Shown piece after piece: positions 1 to 9,531 of a stretch of DNA of 64,000 nt. The translations under genes and the position numbers were made by a program. Origin of the DNA: an uncultured Opitutia bacterium (GTDB taxonomy: Bacteria; Verrucomicrobiota; Verrucomicrobiia; Opitutales; UBA953). The stretch is taken from the NCBI GenBank assembly GCA_945957395.1, contig CAMFKE010000003.1, forward strand, positions 186,001 to 250,000, read 5' to 3'. How positions within the stretch are numbered: position 1 is the first letter of the stretch; the number at the start of each line of letters is the position of its first letter. The notes beneath the pieces were generated by a model. The model worked only from the letters and a program-made list of their open reading frames with translations, was not told the origin of the DNA and ran no database searches.

Positions 1-114
1 TCACAACCTCCGCCTAAAACTGAAAATAGAAACAAGTGTTGAGATCCACCCTTGGTGGCTTCGCCCGCCTCACGGCTCTTAATTCTTAATTCTTCCTTCT
101 CAGCTCCCACGCCC
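1..114 (+). other. Spacer upstream of atpG with tandem TTAATTC words
   Basis: Non-coding leader before atpG, cut by the window edge. It contains a short reiteration at about 88-103 (TTAATTC twice) and an A-rich stretch at 16-35. The matching left arm of a possible inverted repeat, as seen in the next two spacers of this operon, would lie outside the window, so a palindrome cannot be shown here. Confidence 0.35.
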
Positions 115-1080
115 ATGGCCAAAGGACTTCGCGAAATCAAGAACCGCATCAAGGCGGTCAAAAACACTGCGCAGATCACGCGCGCGATGCAGCTCGTCGC
201 CTCATCCAAGATGAAGCGCGCGCAGGACACCGCCGTCGCCGGTCGCGAGTACCGCCGCCTCATCGCCGACATGCTCAGCGGCACCCTCTCCCTCGTGGGC
301 GAGGACTTTTCCCATCCCCTGTGCACCCCGCGCGAGGTCGTGCGCAAGCGCTGCATCGTGCTCGTGTCCACCGACAAGGGCCTCTGCGGCGGTCTCAATT
401 CCAACCTGCTTCGCCAGGTCGGCGAGCTTCTCCCCAAGCGCGGCCAGCCAGGATCCACCGTGCTCGACCTCGACGCTCGCGTGCTCGAAGAGGCCTCCAA
501 GCTGCCCTCCTCCGGCGTGGCCTTCGTGACCGTCGGTCGCAAAGCCGCCCAGTATGTGGCCCGCATGGGCGGCGAACTCCTCGCCGACTTCCATGTCTCC
601 GACCGCGCCCACTTCTCCGAGGTGCGCGTCATCGCCGGCTTCCTCCTCCAGCAGTACCTGGACGGCGAAATCGACACCGTCGAAGTCATCTACCCGCAGT
701 TCCGCAACACGCTCATCCAGACGCCCACGCACGCGCACCTGCTGCCCATCACCGACATCGCCCTGCGCGCTGTCGAGATGCGCGGCAAGCTCGGCGCCCC
801 CGCCTCCGGCTGCGTCGACGAGCAGTGCTCCATGCTTTTCGAGCCCTCCGTCTCCGCCGTGCTCGAAGAACTTCCCCCGCTCTTCTTCAAGGAGGAGCTC
901 CTTCAGATGATTCTCGAGGCCAAGGCTTCCGAGCACTCCGCGCGCATGGTCGCCATGAAGGCCGCCACGGACAACGCCAAGAAGATCGCCCACTCGCTCA
1001 CCCTGGATTACAACAAGGCCCGCCAGGCCGCCATCACCCAGGAGATCCTTGAGATCACGGCCGCCGCCGCCGGCGCCTAG
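115..1080 (+). CDS. atpG: ATP synthase F1 subunit gamma
   Basis: Central rotor shaft of the F1 part of ATP synthase, coupling proton flow through Fo to catalysis in the alpha/beta hexamer. The N terminus MAKGLREIKNRIKAVKNTAQ followed by ITRAMQLVASSKMKRAQ is the classic gamma signature, and the C-terminal helix (MKAATDNAKKIAHSLTLDYN, then KARQAAITQEILEI) is equally conserved. The ATG at 115 was chosen because the family's N terminus starts exactly there; an upstream in-frame TTG at 52 would add 21 unrelated residues. At 321 residues it is roughly 30 longer than common gamma subunits, with the extra length in the middle after the GLNSNL segment. It is followed by atpD and atpC on the same strand. 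No Shine-Dalgarno sequence precedes the start. Confidence 0.97.
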   Translation: MAKGLREIKNRIKAVKNTAQITRAMQLVASSKMKRAQDTAVAGREYRRLIADMLSGTLSLVGEDFSHPLCTPREVVRKRCIVLVSTDKGLCGGLNSNLLRQVGELLPKRGQPGSTVLDLDARVLEEASKLPSSGVAFVTVGRKAAQYVARMGGELLADFHVSDRAHFSEVRVIAGFLLQQYLDGEIDTVEVIYPQFRNTLIQTPTHAHLLPITDIALRAVEMRGKLGAPASGCVDEQCSMLFEPSVSAVLEELPPLFFKEELLQMILEAKASEHSARMVAMKAATDNAKKIAHSLTLDYNKARQAAITQEILEITAAAAGA

Positions 1081-1085
1081 TCCCA

Positions 1086-2623
<1,538 letters not shown>

Positions 2624-2646
2624 GCGCGGCGAAGCCGCCCCTTGGA

Positions 2647-2716
2647 GTTTCAAGAGTCAGGTTTCAAGTTTCAGGCCACCGGCCCGGCTTGAAGCCTGAA
2701 ACCTCCAACCTGAAAC
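2647..2716. repeat. Imperfect palindrome filling the atpD-atpC spacer
   Basis: Arms at 2647-2676 and 2687-2716 match as inverted repeats at 22 of 30 positions around a G+C-rich centre. Each arm reiterates GTTTCAA- or CCTGAAA-like words. A small hairpin (GCGGC-GAA-GCCGC) also follows the atpD stop at about 2627-2639. The spacer ends only a few bases before the atpC start, so the structure could affect atpC translation or set the boundary of an mRNA segment. Confidence 0.75.
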
Positions 2717-2723
2717 CTGCATC

Positions 2724-3161
2724 ATGCCCCTCACCATCGAAATCGTCACCCCGGAGAAGACGGCTTACACCGGCTCCGCCGACGCCGTCACCGTTCCCAC
2801 CGACTCCGGAGAGATTCAGCTGCTCCCCGGGCACATCCCGCTCATCACCCTCGTGGTACCCGGCGAGATTGTCGTGAACAACGGCGCCGCCGTCGAGCGA
2901 CTCGCCGTGGACAAGGGCTTCGCCCGCATCCTTGGCAACACGGTCTCCATCATCACCCAGGCCGCCATCGACGAGAAGACCATCGACCTGCACGCCGTGA
3001 CCGACGCTCAGCAGCGCGCCGAGAAGGCGCTCGCCGCAGCTCGCAAATCCGCCGGCGAGTTTGATCCCGCCGAGGTCGAGAAGCTCGAGCAGATCATCCG
3101 GTTCGCCGTCGTTCAGCGCCTCGTGAAGGGCCGCCACGCCGGAGAGGCGTTCGAAGACTGA
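2724..3161 (+). CDS. atpC: ATP synthase F1 subunit epsilon
   Basis: Small subunit of the F1 stalk that contacts gamma and the c-ring and can inhibit ATP hydrolysis. The N-terminal beta-sandwich is clear: PLTIEIVTPEKTAYTG, then VPTDSGEIQLLPGHIPLIT with the conserved GEIQLLPGHxPL signature. The C-terminal helical part (AEKALAAARKSAGEFDPAEV and onward) is also present. At 145 residues it is slightly longer than typical. It is the last gene of the atp operon, followed after about 27 bases by a strong bidirectional terminator. The ATG at 2724 gives the expected N terminus. Confidence 0.95.
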   Translation: MPLTIEIVTPEKTAYTGSADAVTVPTDSGEIQLLPGHIPLITLVVPGEIVVNNGAAVERLAVDKGFARILGNTVSIITQAAIDEKTIDLHAVTDAQQRAEKALAAARKSAGEFDPAEVEKLEQIIRFAVVQRLVKGRHAGEAFED

Positions 3162-3188
3162 TTCCGTCTCCCTCCCGGAAAACAAAAA

Positions 3189-3211
3189 GGCCCGCCGGTC
3201 ACCGGCGGGCC
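3189..3211. terminator. Bidirectional intrinsic terminator between atpC and the convergent gene
   Basis: Perfect 10-bp G+C stem (GGCCCGCCGG, loop TCA, CCGGCGGGCC) flanked by AAAA on the left and TTTT on the right. It can terminate both the atp operon and the convergent minus-strand gene ending at 3256. Confidence 0.9.
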
Positions 3212-3255
3212 TTTTGCTTTTAGTATCCACGGCTTCACGACACCGGAACCGGCGG

Positions 3256-3972
3256 CTACTTCTGCGCCTTTGCTTTGGCCTTCTCCGCCTCCGTCTGCGC
3301 CGTGGCCCGAATCATATCCTCCAGGTCATCCGGAACGACGAGTTCCTTGCCGTCCTTGCCCGGGACTTTCGAAGCCGCCTCCAGTCCCTCACGGAAAACG
3401 GGCGTGATCGCTACGACGGCCTTTTCCAATTCCTCGGGATTATTGTTCAAGGTGGCGTTGTCCTTCCACTCGGGGTGAGCCTTTTCAAGGGCGGCGAATT
3501 TCTCGCGCATGGCGGTATTCATCGCGTCGTTCTGCGCCGGGGTGAGGCTGCCGAACAGGGTTTCGAACTTCTTCGATAGCTCCTCGCGTCGGGCGGCGTC
3601 CATCTTGGCAGGCGGAGCCGGCTTGGCCTCCTCGGCGGGAGCAACAATCGGCTTGGCGGCAACGGCGGACGACACGCCTTGAAGTCGGAGTTGGTAGGTG
3701 GCGCCGCCGACGCGCAGCATGGCGGTACCCGCCTTGGCGTCAGCCTTTTCCACAAGCATGCCGTCGGTCTTTTCGCCCACGCGCACCCACTGCGACTTGT
3801 CGGTGCCCGGCTTGCGCAGGCTCACCTCCAGATTCTCCGGCGTGCCGAAGAACCCGCGCAGTTCATAGGTCTGCGCCAGTTCGGATTCCGCCGCCGAGGC
3901 CTGCGGGCCGGCCATCGTCAGGGCGGCCATCGCCGCGATTATCAGTCGATTCTTAAGAGCGTTAATTCGCAT
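3256..3972 (-). CDS. Secreted protein of unknown function
   Basis: A 238-residue product starting at the ATG at 3972, chosen because MRINALKNRLIIAAMAALTM with a following ASA-A site makes a good signal peptide. An upstream in-frame start would add 25 residues rich in Arg and Thr. The first mature segment (YELRGFFGTPENLEVSLRKP, then WVRVGEKTDGMLVEKADAKA) looks like a small beta domain of the kind found in periplasmic secretion or pilus accessory proteins. A Pro/Ala linker and a helical Lys/Glu-rich C terminus follow. I do not recognise a defined family. It converges on the atp operon and shares its terminator. Confidence 0.7.
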   Translation of the reverse strand: MRINALKNRLIIAAMAALTMAGPQASAAESELAQTYELRGFFGTPENLEVSLRKPGTDKSQWVRVGEKTDGMLVEKADAKAGTAMLRVGGATYQLRLQGVSSAVAAKPIVAPAEEAKPAPPAKMDAARREELSKKFETLFGSLTPAQNDAMNTAMREKFAALEKAHPEWKDNATLNNNPEELEKAVVAITPVFREGLEAASKVPGKDGKELVVPDDLEDMIRATAQTEAEKAKAKAQK

Positions 3973-4074
3973 ATGACGGAAAAGGCTTATCGGAATGCCG
4001 AGGCGCGTCAGTCGCGTCGAGCGCGTTTCGCGTGGCGCATTCGTCACGCCCCGTTTCCTGCTTCACGAAAAGAA

Positions 4075-4103
4075 AAAGCCGGGGCCTCGCACGCCCCGGC
4101 TTT
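4075..4103. terminator. Intrinsic terminator downstream of hcp
   Basis: Stem AAAGCCGGGGC / GCCCCGGCTTT with a 7-base loop, A-rich to the left and TTTT to the right. On the minus strand it lies about 20 bases beyond the hcp stop codon. Confidence 0.85.
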
Positions 4104-4123
4104 TCCCTGCAATCAGGCTGCGC

Positions 4124-5797
4124 TTATGCCGCCACGGGCTCGCCGACCAGGTTGGCCAGGTCGTCATCCACGCTGCCGATGCCGGCGATGCCGAAGGCGC
4201 TCACGAGCAGTTCGGCCACGCGCGGCGAAAGGAACGCGGGCAGGGTGGGGCCGAGGTGGATGTTCTTCACGCCGAGGTGGAGCAGCGCGAGCAGCACGAT
4301 GACCGCCTTCTGCTCGTACCAGGCGATGTTGTACACGATGGGCAGCTCGTTGATGTCCTTCAATCCCAGCACTTCCTTGAGCTTCAGCGCGATGACGGCG
4401 AGCGAGTACGAGTCGTTGCACTGGCCGGCGTCGAGCACGCGCGGGATGCCGCCGATGTCGCCGAGATTGAGCTTGTTGTACCGGTACTTCGCGCAGCCGG
4501 CCGTGAGGATGACGGTGTCCTTCGGCAGGCGTTCGGCGAAGTCGGTGTAGTAGGCGCGCGACTTCATGCGCCCGTCGCAGCCGGCCATGACGACGAATTT
4601 GCGAATCGCGCCGGAGTTGATCGCGTCGAGCACGGGACCGGCGAGCGCGAGAACCTGGTTGTGAGCGAAGCCGCCGGTGATCGTGCCGGTCTCCAGTTCG
4701 TTGGGCGCGGGCAGGCTCTTGGCGTGCGCGATGAGCGCGGAGAAGTCCTTGGCGGCGGAAGGTGTGGCGCGTTCGGGGATGTGCGGGCAGCCTTCGAAAC
4801 CCACGGCACCCGTGGTGTAAAGGCGCTTGGCGTAGCCGGGGCGCGGGGGCACGAGGCAATTCGTCGTGAGCAGGATGGGTCCGTTGAACGAGTCGAACTC
4901 GGTGTCCTGCTTCCACCAGGCGTTGCCGTAGTTGCCCGCGAAGTGCGCGTACTTCTTGAAAACCGGGTAGTAGTGCGCGGGCAGCATTTCGCCGTGCGTG
5001 TAGATGTCGACGCCCGTGCCGGCGCTCTGCTCCAGCAGTTCGGCGAGATCGCGCAGGTCGTGGCCGCTCACCAGGATGGCCGGGTTCCTGCGCACGCCGA
5101 GCTGCACGGTGGAGATTTCCGGGTGTCCGTAGGTCGCGGTGTTCGCGCCGTCGAGCAGCGCCATGGCGGTGACGCCGTGGCGGCCGCATTCCATCACCAG
5201 ACCGAGCAGCGCGTCGAAGCCCACGGCGTCGTCGAGCGTGGCGGCGAGCGCGCGGTGCAGGAACTCGACGACCTCCGGGGCGGCGTGGCCGAGGTTGCGC
5301 GCGTGTTCGAGATAGGCGGCGATTCCCTTGAGACCGTAAATAAGCAGTTCGCGCAGCGAGCGCATGTCGGCGTCGCCGGTGGCGAGCACGCCCACGCTGC
5401 GGGCCAGCAGGCGCAGAGCGTCGTCGTCGCCCGCGCGGAAGGTGGCGGCGGCGGGCTGCGCGCCGGCAAAGGCGTGTCCGGCGGCGGCGAGTTCGCCGAG
5501 AAGCGCGTCACGCAGGGCGACGCCGCGGCGGATCATGTCGAGCGTGCGCGGCTCGTCCCAGTTCGCGTTGGTGATGCTCATGAACAGCGCGTCCACCACA
5601 TAGGTGTCGGCGTGGCCGGTCTTCAGCCCGCGCTCATTGGCGGCGGCCGCGGCGTGCGAGACTCCCTTGGCGGTGAAGACAAGGAGATCGAGAAGCGCGG
5701 CGAGCGCGGGGGTCTTGCCGCAGGTGCCGCGCACGGTGCATCCGGTGCCGCGCGAGGCTTCCTGACATTGGAAACAGAACATGTTGTCGGGGGTCAT
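4124..5797 (-). CDS. hcp: Hydroxylamine reductase / hybrid cluster protein
   Basis: Hybrid cluster protein, an Fe-S/oxo-cluster enzyme implicated in detoxifying NO and hydroxylamine. The N-terminal cysteines follow C-x2-C-x8-C-x5-C (C8, C11, C20, C26 from the chosen start), the anaerobe-type [4Fe-4S] spacing rather than the enteric one. Hybrid-cluster ligand regions are visible: [51 protein letters not shown] and the Cys/Glu-bearing C-terminal segment. The ATG at 5797 is preceded by AAAAGGGG on its strand and gives 557 residues; an internal Met six codons in is the alternative. It is divergent from an Rrf2-type regulator that probably controls it. Confidence 0.95.
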   Translation of the reverse strand: MTPDNMFCFQCQEASRGTGCTVRGTCGKTPALAALLDLLVFTAKGVSHAAAAANERGLKTGHADTYVVDALFMSITNANWDEPRTLDMIRRGVALRDALLGELAAAGHAFAGAQPAAATFRAGDDDALRLLARSVGVLATGDADMRSLRELLIYGLKGIAAYLEHARNLGHAAPEVVEFLHRALAATLDDAVGFDALLGLVMECGRHGVTAMALLDGANTATYGHPEISTVQLGVRRNPAILVSGHDLRDLAELLEQSAGTGVDIYTHGEMLPAHYYPVFKKYAHFAGNYGNAWWKQDTEFDSFNGPILLTTNCLVPPRPGYAKRLYTTGAVGFEGCPHIPERATPSAAKDFSALIAHAKSLPAPNELETGTITGGFAHNQVLALAGPVLDAINSGAIRKFVVMAGCDGRMKSRAYYTDFAERLPKDTVILTAGCAKYRYNKLNLGDIGGIPRVLDAGQCNDSYSLAVIALKLKEVLGLKDINELPIVYNIAWYEQKAVIVLLALLHLGVKNIHLGPTLPAFLSPRVAELLVSAFGIAGIGSVDDDLANLVGEPVAA

Positions 5798-5915
5798 GAA
5801 CCCCTTTTCCCGGCCTCCCCGGATAAATCGAGACAAAAGTGTAGTTAATTGGGGGGCGCGCGTCGGGAAGGCTTGCGCGCTTGCGTGGAGGGCGGACACG
5901 AGGCAAGGAGGCGGC
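5798..5915. promoter_or_regulatory. Shared hcp/rrf2 divergent promoter region
   Basis: The 118-base divergent intergenic region contains an A+T-rich island at about 5822-5852, unusual in this G+C-rich DNA. This is the natural place for the promoters of both genes and for the operator of the regulator. I see only a weak dyad (AGAC-AAAA-GTGT near 5832) and cannot define an operator. Confidence 0.4.
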
Positions 5916-6365
5916 ATGTTCATCTACGGACAAATGGCGGCCAACGGCATCGCGGTGATGAGTTACCTGGCTCATGAGCCCGGGCGTCGCGCGGGCTCGT
6001 CCGACATCGCGAAGGAGAGGGGCATTTCCAAGGCGCTGGCCGCGAAGCTGCTCAACCGGCTCTCGTCGGCCGGGTTGCTCGCGGGCCAGCCCGGCCCGGG
6101 CGGCGGCTACACGCTGGCGGTGCCGGCGGAGAGCGTGCGGCTCATCGACATCGTGAGCCTGTTCGAGCAGACCGAGCCGCCGACGCTGTGCCCCTTCGGC
6201 CAGGGTTGGTGTGGCAAGGGCGATCCGTGCCCGCTCCACCACTCCATCGAGGGGCTGGTTGCGAAAAACCGCGAGTTCCTGGAGAACACGCGGTTATCGG
6301 TATTTGCCGGGAAGGGGGAGCCTTCCTCAAGGCGGACGCCGGCGAAAAAGGGGCGCAAGGCGTAG
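5916..6365 (+). CDS. Rrf2-family transcriptional regulator (NsrR/IscR-like)
   Basis: A 149-residue Rrf2 regulator: an N-terminal winged helix ([19 protein letters not shown], then the recognition region [19 protein letters not shown] with GPGGGYTLA wing) and three cysteines, C92-x6-C99-x5-C105, in the position where IscR and NsrR bind an Fe-S cluster. The first spacing is one residue longer than in IscR. The ATG at 5916 is preceded by AAGGAGG at 5905-5911, the clearest Shine-Dalgarno I found in the window, and excludes 45 spurious upstream residues. Its head-to-head position with hcp suggests an NO-responsive repressor of hcp; this is inference from known NsrR-hcp pairs. Confidence 0.9.
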   Translation: MFIYGQMAANGIAVMSYLAHEPGRRAGSSDIAKERGISKALAAKLLNRLSSAGLLAGQPGPGGGYTLAVPAESVRLIDIVSLFEQTEPPTLCPFGQGWCGKGDPCPLHHSIEGLVAKNREFLENTRLSVFAGKGEPSSRRTPAKKGRKA

Positions 6366-6418
6366 GTTCGGCCACCGGGCGTATCCCGAATCCGGTTACT
6401 CCAGTCGTCGATTAAGGG

Positions 6419-6853
6419 TCAGGCGCGGCGTCCTTCGTCGATGTCGAAATAGTCGAACATGGAGGCGATGTCGTCGCGGTGCGCGATGCGGTTCTCGAGT
6501 TTGCGCTTGAGGAGGATTTCGGAGCCGCCGTCGTCGTCGCGCCAGCCGCGTTTGCGCATGAAGCTGTTCCAGACGAGGATCTCCTCGTCGTCGGGGCGAC
6601 GGCCTCCGGTCAGGCACCAGTCGAGGATTTCGGCGTCGGAGCCGCCCGCCAGTGTGCGCTCGCGCAGGGCGGCGTAGTCGACGCGAAGAAAGCGGCAGCA
6701 GCGCGCGTCGAAGGCGGCGCCGAGGTTGGCGATATAGTCCGCGGGAAGGCGTCCGGCGGCATGGAGGCGGATTTTGTGCAGCATGCGCGCGAAGTAGACG
6801 ATGCCGCCGGTGAGGTCGTAGGCGCTGCGGGGGAATTCAGTGGGAGTGTCCAT
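6419..6853 (-). CDS. DUF5069 domain protein
   Basis: A 144-residue protein with the features I associate with DUF5069: an early GGIVYFARMLHKIRLHAAG segment, LPADYIANLGAAFDARCCRF, a GGSDAEILDWC turn, then RRPDDEEILVWNSFMRKRGW near the C terminus. The family is common in Verrucomicrobiota and related phyla and has no established function. The start is 10 bases after the stop of the peptidase-like gene at 6864, so the two are probably co-transcribed. The ATG at 6853 is the first in the frame and there is no ribosome-binding site. Confidence 0.8.
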   Translation of the reverse strand: MDTPTEFPRSAYDLTGGIVYFARMLHKIRLHAAGRLPADYIANLGAAFDARCCRFLRVDYAALRERTLAGGSDAEILDWCLTGGRRPDDEEILVWNSFMRKRGWRDDDGGSEILLKRKLENRIAHRDDIASMFDYFDIDEGRRA

Positions 6854-6863
6854 GCGTGACGAT

Positions 6864-8372
6864 TCAGGAGCGGGGAGCGGTCGCGTCGATGATGAAGGTG
6901 ATGCGGCCTTGCGAGTCGGGCCGAGGCGCCGGGATGAGCAGGAAGTCGTCGGCGAGCAGCATGCCGGTCGGCGCGTCCTTGGCCGAGGGGGCGGCGGCGA
7001 ACTTGGCGGGGAAACGGAAACCCAGTGAGGGAAGGCCGTCGAGCTTGGCGCCGGCGGGCCAGGTGCAGGAGAATCGCCAGGAGGCGTCGGAGACCTTTTC
7101 CCAGGTGATCGAGGGGGCGCCCGGCTTGGCCGCTGCCGGGAAGGTGACGGATTCCGCAGGGTCTCCGAACATCACGAAAGTGTCGCGGTCCCAGAGGTGC
7201 CCGACGAGTCGGCGTCCGTCGTCGCGCGGGATGTTTTTGGAGAGCAGGCCGGCCGCGGCGACCTTGTTGAAGAATCCGCGGATGTCGGATCCCGATTCGC
7301 GGGTTTCGTCGTAGGCCGGGGCGAAGTCGAGGGCGGCAGGGGAGATGCCGGCGACCTCGCCGACGAGCTTCTGCCGGTTGAACCAGACGGCGTCGGCCAT
7401 GGAGTAGGCGTAGCGACCGTCGAGGAAAAGCCCGAGCGAGCCCCACCCGGCGGCGCCGTGCCAGCTGGCCACGGTGTATCCGGCGAATTGTGACACGCCG
7501 TAGCGGCTCATGGCGACGGGCGCCAGCGCGTCGGGGGCGGTGCAATGCGCCACGAGGCAGTTGCCGGCGGCGAGCCAGGCGCGGGGCGTGGAGTCGGGCG
7601 GTATGGCGGGGAACGAGGGCGCGCCCTTGGCGCCCGCCCGTCCCGCATAGTCGCGCTTCAGCGACGCGAGGTCGGTCACCACCTGCAGCGAATCGCCGCG
7701 GGAGAGGATCATGCCGCGGCCGTAGGGCATCTCGACGCCGTTCTCGAATCCGTGCGAGGAGGTGACGATGAGCTCGGGCTTGTTCTTGGAGAACCAGTCG
7801 GCCCAGTCGGGCGCGTCGGGATTCTTATGTTCCTTGGTGGTCTTCGCCGGGGCGCCCGGCACCTTGGATATGCGGGCGCCCTCGCCGGCGTCGCTGAACA
7901 CAAGGAGGCGGTCGAAGCGGTCTTCGGTGAGGCCGGTGGTGCCGAGCGCCGAACGCACGACAACGGAGCGGCGCTCGTTCGCCTGGCGCAGGGCGGAGGC
8001 GGCGTCGATGGCGGTGAACACGCTCCAGACGGCGTCGTCATACGGGTCGGCGTCTAGGCTGCGCGCGGTGCGGGCGGCGTCGGCGACATAGGCGCGACCG
8101 CACTCCGCAGGTGTGGCGAGGAAGGCGATGAAGCGAGGGGAGAGGGAGGAAAGCGCGGTGCGGGCGGAGGAGGGGGAGTCGCCGGGGAAGATGACCACGC
8201 GCCCCTTGTGCTTTTGGGCGAGGGCGTCGGCGACCTTGCGCCATCCGGGGTCGGCGTAGGTTTTTCCGGATACGGCGACGGCATAGTCGGCGTCGGCGGC
8301 AGCTGCCGCGAGAGCGATAGCCGGTGCGGCGGCGAGGGGGGCGAGCGTCACGAGGCGGGGCAGGGCGTTCAT
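6864..8372 (-). CDS. Secreted clan-CD cysteine-peptidase-like protein
   Basis: A 502-residue protein whose start at 8372 places a hydrophobic Ala/Leu-rich signal peptide (MNALPRLVTLAPLAAAPAIA and onward) at the N terminus. The C25/caspase-fold pattern can be read: a hydrophobic strand followed by His-Gly (PELIVTSSHGFENG, H207) and a later hydrophobic strand ending in Cys (AWLAAGNCLVAHC, C272), then a Gly-rich GYTVASWHGAAGWGSLGLFL segment as in gingipain-type domains. These suggest a secreted peptidase or a degenerate member of clan CD. The assignment rests on motif spacing alone. It is the likely upstream partner of the DUF5069 gene. Confidence 0.6.
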   Translation of the reverse strand: MNALPRLVTLAPLAAAPAIALAAAAADADYAVAVSGKTYADPGWRKVADALAQKHKGRVVIFPGDSPSSARTALSSLSPRFIAFLATPAECGRAYVADAARTARSLDADPYDDAVWSVFTAIDAASALRQANERRSVVVRSALGTTGLTEDRFDRLLVFSDAGEGARISKVPGAPAKTTKEHKNPDAPDWADWFSKNKPELIVTSSHGFENGVEMPYGRGMILSRGDSLQVVTDLASLKRDYAGRAGAKGAPSFPAIPPDSTPRAWLAAGNCLVAHCTAPDALAPVAMSRYGVSQFAGYTVASWHGAAGWGSLGLFLDGRYAYSMADAVWFNRQKLVGEVAGISPAALDFAPAYDETRESGSDIRGFFNKVAAAGLLSKNIPRDDGRRLVGHLWDRDTFVMFGDPAESVTFPAAAKPGAPSITWEKVSDASWRFSCTWPAGAKLDGLPSLGFRFPAKFAAAPSAKDAPTGMLLADDFLLIPAPRPDSQGRITFIIDATAPRS

Positions 8373-8554
8373 GCTGAAACGGGGCGAGGGCTGCGTAGGC
8401 AGGTGGGCGAATTTGGTGATTGAGCAAGGACAGCGGGCGCTTCCGCGCGTTCCCCTCCGATTTTCCCACAGGCAGCCGATTTGCGTAGGGCGGGGTGAGA
8501 AAATCGTGGCGAAGGTCGTGCGCTCGTGAGAAAGCCCGTGCCGAGCCGCCACCC

Positions 8555-9463
8555 ATGTCGAATCGCCTCGTCCTGTCCTTCGCGCCTTTCCTGACCGCCG
8601 TGCTTTTCGCCGGCGCCTCGGTGGCGCAATCCTCGACTGCCCCGCGCGAGCCCGAGCTCGCCCCGAGTGTGCGATTCGAGGGCGGATCGGCGTTCGCGTT
8701 TTCGACGGACAACCCCGGCCGGCTGCCCTTGGTGAAGGCGACGGTGAACGGCGTCGAAGGCGTGTTTATCCTGGATACCGGGGCGAGCGTCACCGTGCTA
8801 TCGACGGCCTTCGCCGACAAGGCCGGCCTGGCTGACCGCATTTCCCAGCCGGGCGCGCGGGTGAACGGCAAAGGCGACGGCGTGAAGTTCGCCGGAATCA
8901 GGGAGCTGCGCGTCGGCGAGGCGCGATTCGGCGCGTTTGACGCCCTGCTTCTGGACATGGCTGCGTTCAAGTCCGGGCTGGGCGTCGAGCCCGCCGGCAT
9001 CCTGGGCGCGAATGTGCTGATGAGCGCGCCGCTGACGCTCGACTATGTGAAGGGCGCCGGCCGCTGGAACGGCGCGCCGCCGGCGGGGGCGCTTTCCCTG
9101 CCCTGCTCCTTCACCCCCTCCGGCGTCTTCCTGAAGGCCGGGCTGGACGGCGCGAATCTGGCGCTGCTCGTGGATACGGGGTCGAGCGTTAACTCGATTT
9201 TGGAAAAGGATTGGACGGGCTCGCGCCGGCGCTCGGGCGAGCAGGTGAGCGTGCGCGCCGAATCCGCCGGCCGCGAGGCGCGCGTGTTCGCCGAGGTGCG
9301 CGTCGCGTCGTTCGGCACGCTGAAGGTCGAGCGTCCCGATTTTCAACTGAGCACCACGCATCGTTGCGTGGGTGCGCCGTTCCTGGCCCGGCGCACGCTG
9401 CACCTGGACGCGCAGCGCGAGCTTGTGTTCCTGACGCCCGAGGCGCCCGTGGCGTCGCGTTGA
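8555..9463 (+). CDS. Secreted two-lobed aspartyl-protease-like protein
   Basis: A 302-residue protein with a signal peptide (MSNRLVLSFAPFLTAVLFAG, cleavage after SVA) and two retropepsin-like halves, each with the catalytic-type motif: FILDTGASVTVLS in the first and LLVDTGSSVNSIL in the second. Single retropepsin-like domains of this bacterial type normally dimerise. Here the two lobes lie in one chain, as in pepsins. Conserved Gly-Asn motifs (ILGANVLMSAP) follow the first lobe. The start at 8555 gives the signal peptide; 20 upstream in-frame residues are Arg-rich and unlikely. It is divergent from the clan-CD-like gene. Confidence 0.78.
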   Translation: MSNRLVLSFAPFLTAVLFAGASVAQSSTAPREPELAPSVRFEGGSAFAFSTDNPGRLPLVKATVNGVEGVFILDTGASVTVLSTAFADKAGLADRISQPGARVNGKGDGVKFAGIRELRVGEARFGAFDALLLDMAAFKSGLGVEPAGILGANVLMSAPLTLDYVKGAGRWNGAPPAGALSLPCSFTPSGVFLKAGLDGANLALLVDTGSSVNSILEKDWTGSRRRSGEQVSVRAESAGREARVFAEVRVASFGTLKVERPDFQLSTTHRCVGAPFLARRTLHLDAQRELVFLTPEAPVASR

Positions 9464-9475
9464 TTGCCCCAAAAA

Positions 9476-9507
9476 AAAGCCCCGGAGCCGGAAGGCTTCG
9501 GGGCTTT
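9476..9507. terminator. Bidirectional terminator between convergent genes
   Basis: A-run, GCCCCGGAGCC stem, GGAA loop and GGCTTCGGGGC (one mismatch), then TTT. It serves the aspartyl-protease-like gene and the convergent response-regulator gene. Confidence 0.85.
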
Positions 9508-9531
9508 CTCAAGGGACGCCTCGCGGCGCGC

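Noticed and set aside
3189-3211. Treating the atpC-downstream hairpin as a member of the spacer palindromes
   Set aside because: It has a perfect short G+C stem with A and T tracts between convergent genes, so it is an ordinary bidirectional terminator.
3995-5848. 617-codon plus-strand frame opposite hcp
   Set aside because: Hcp on the minus strand has all cluster ligands; the plus-strand translation is low in hydrophobic core and Val/Glu/Arg-biased.
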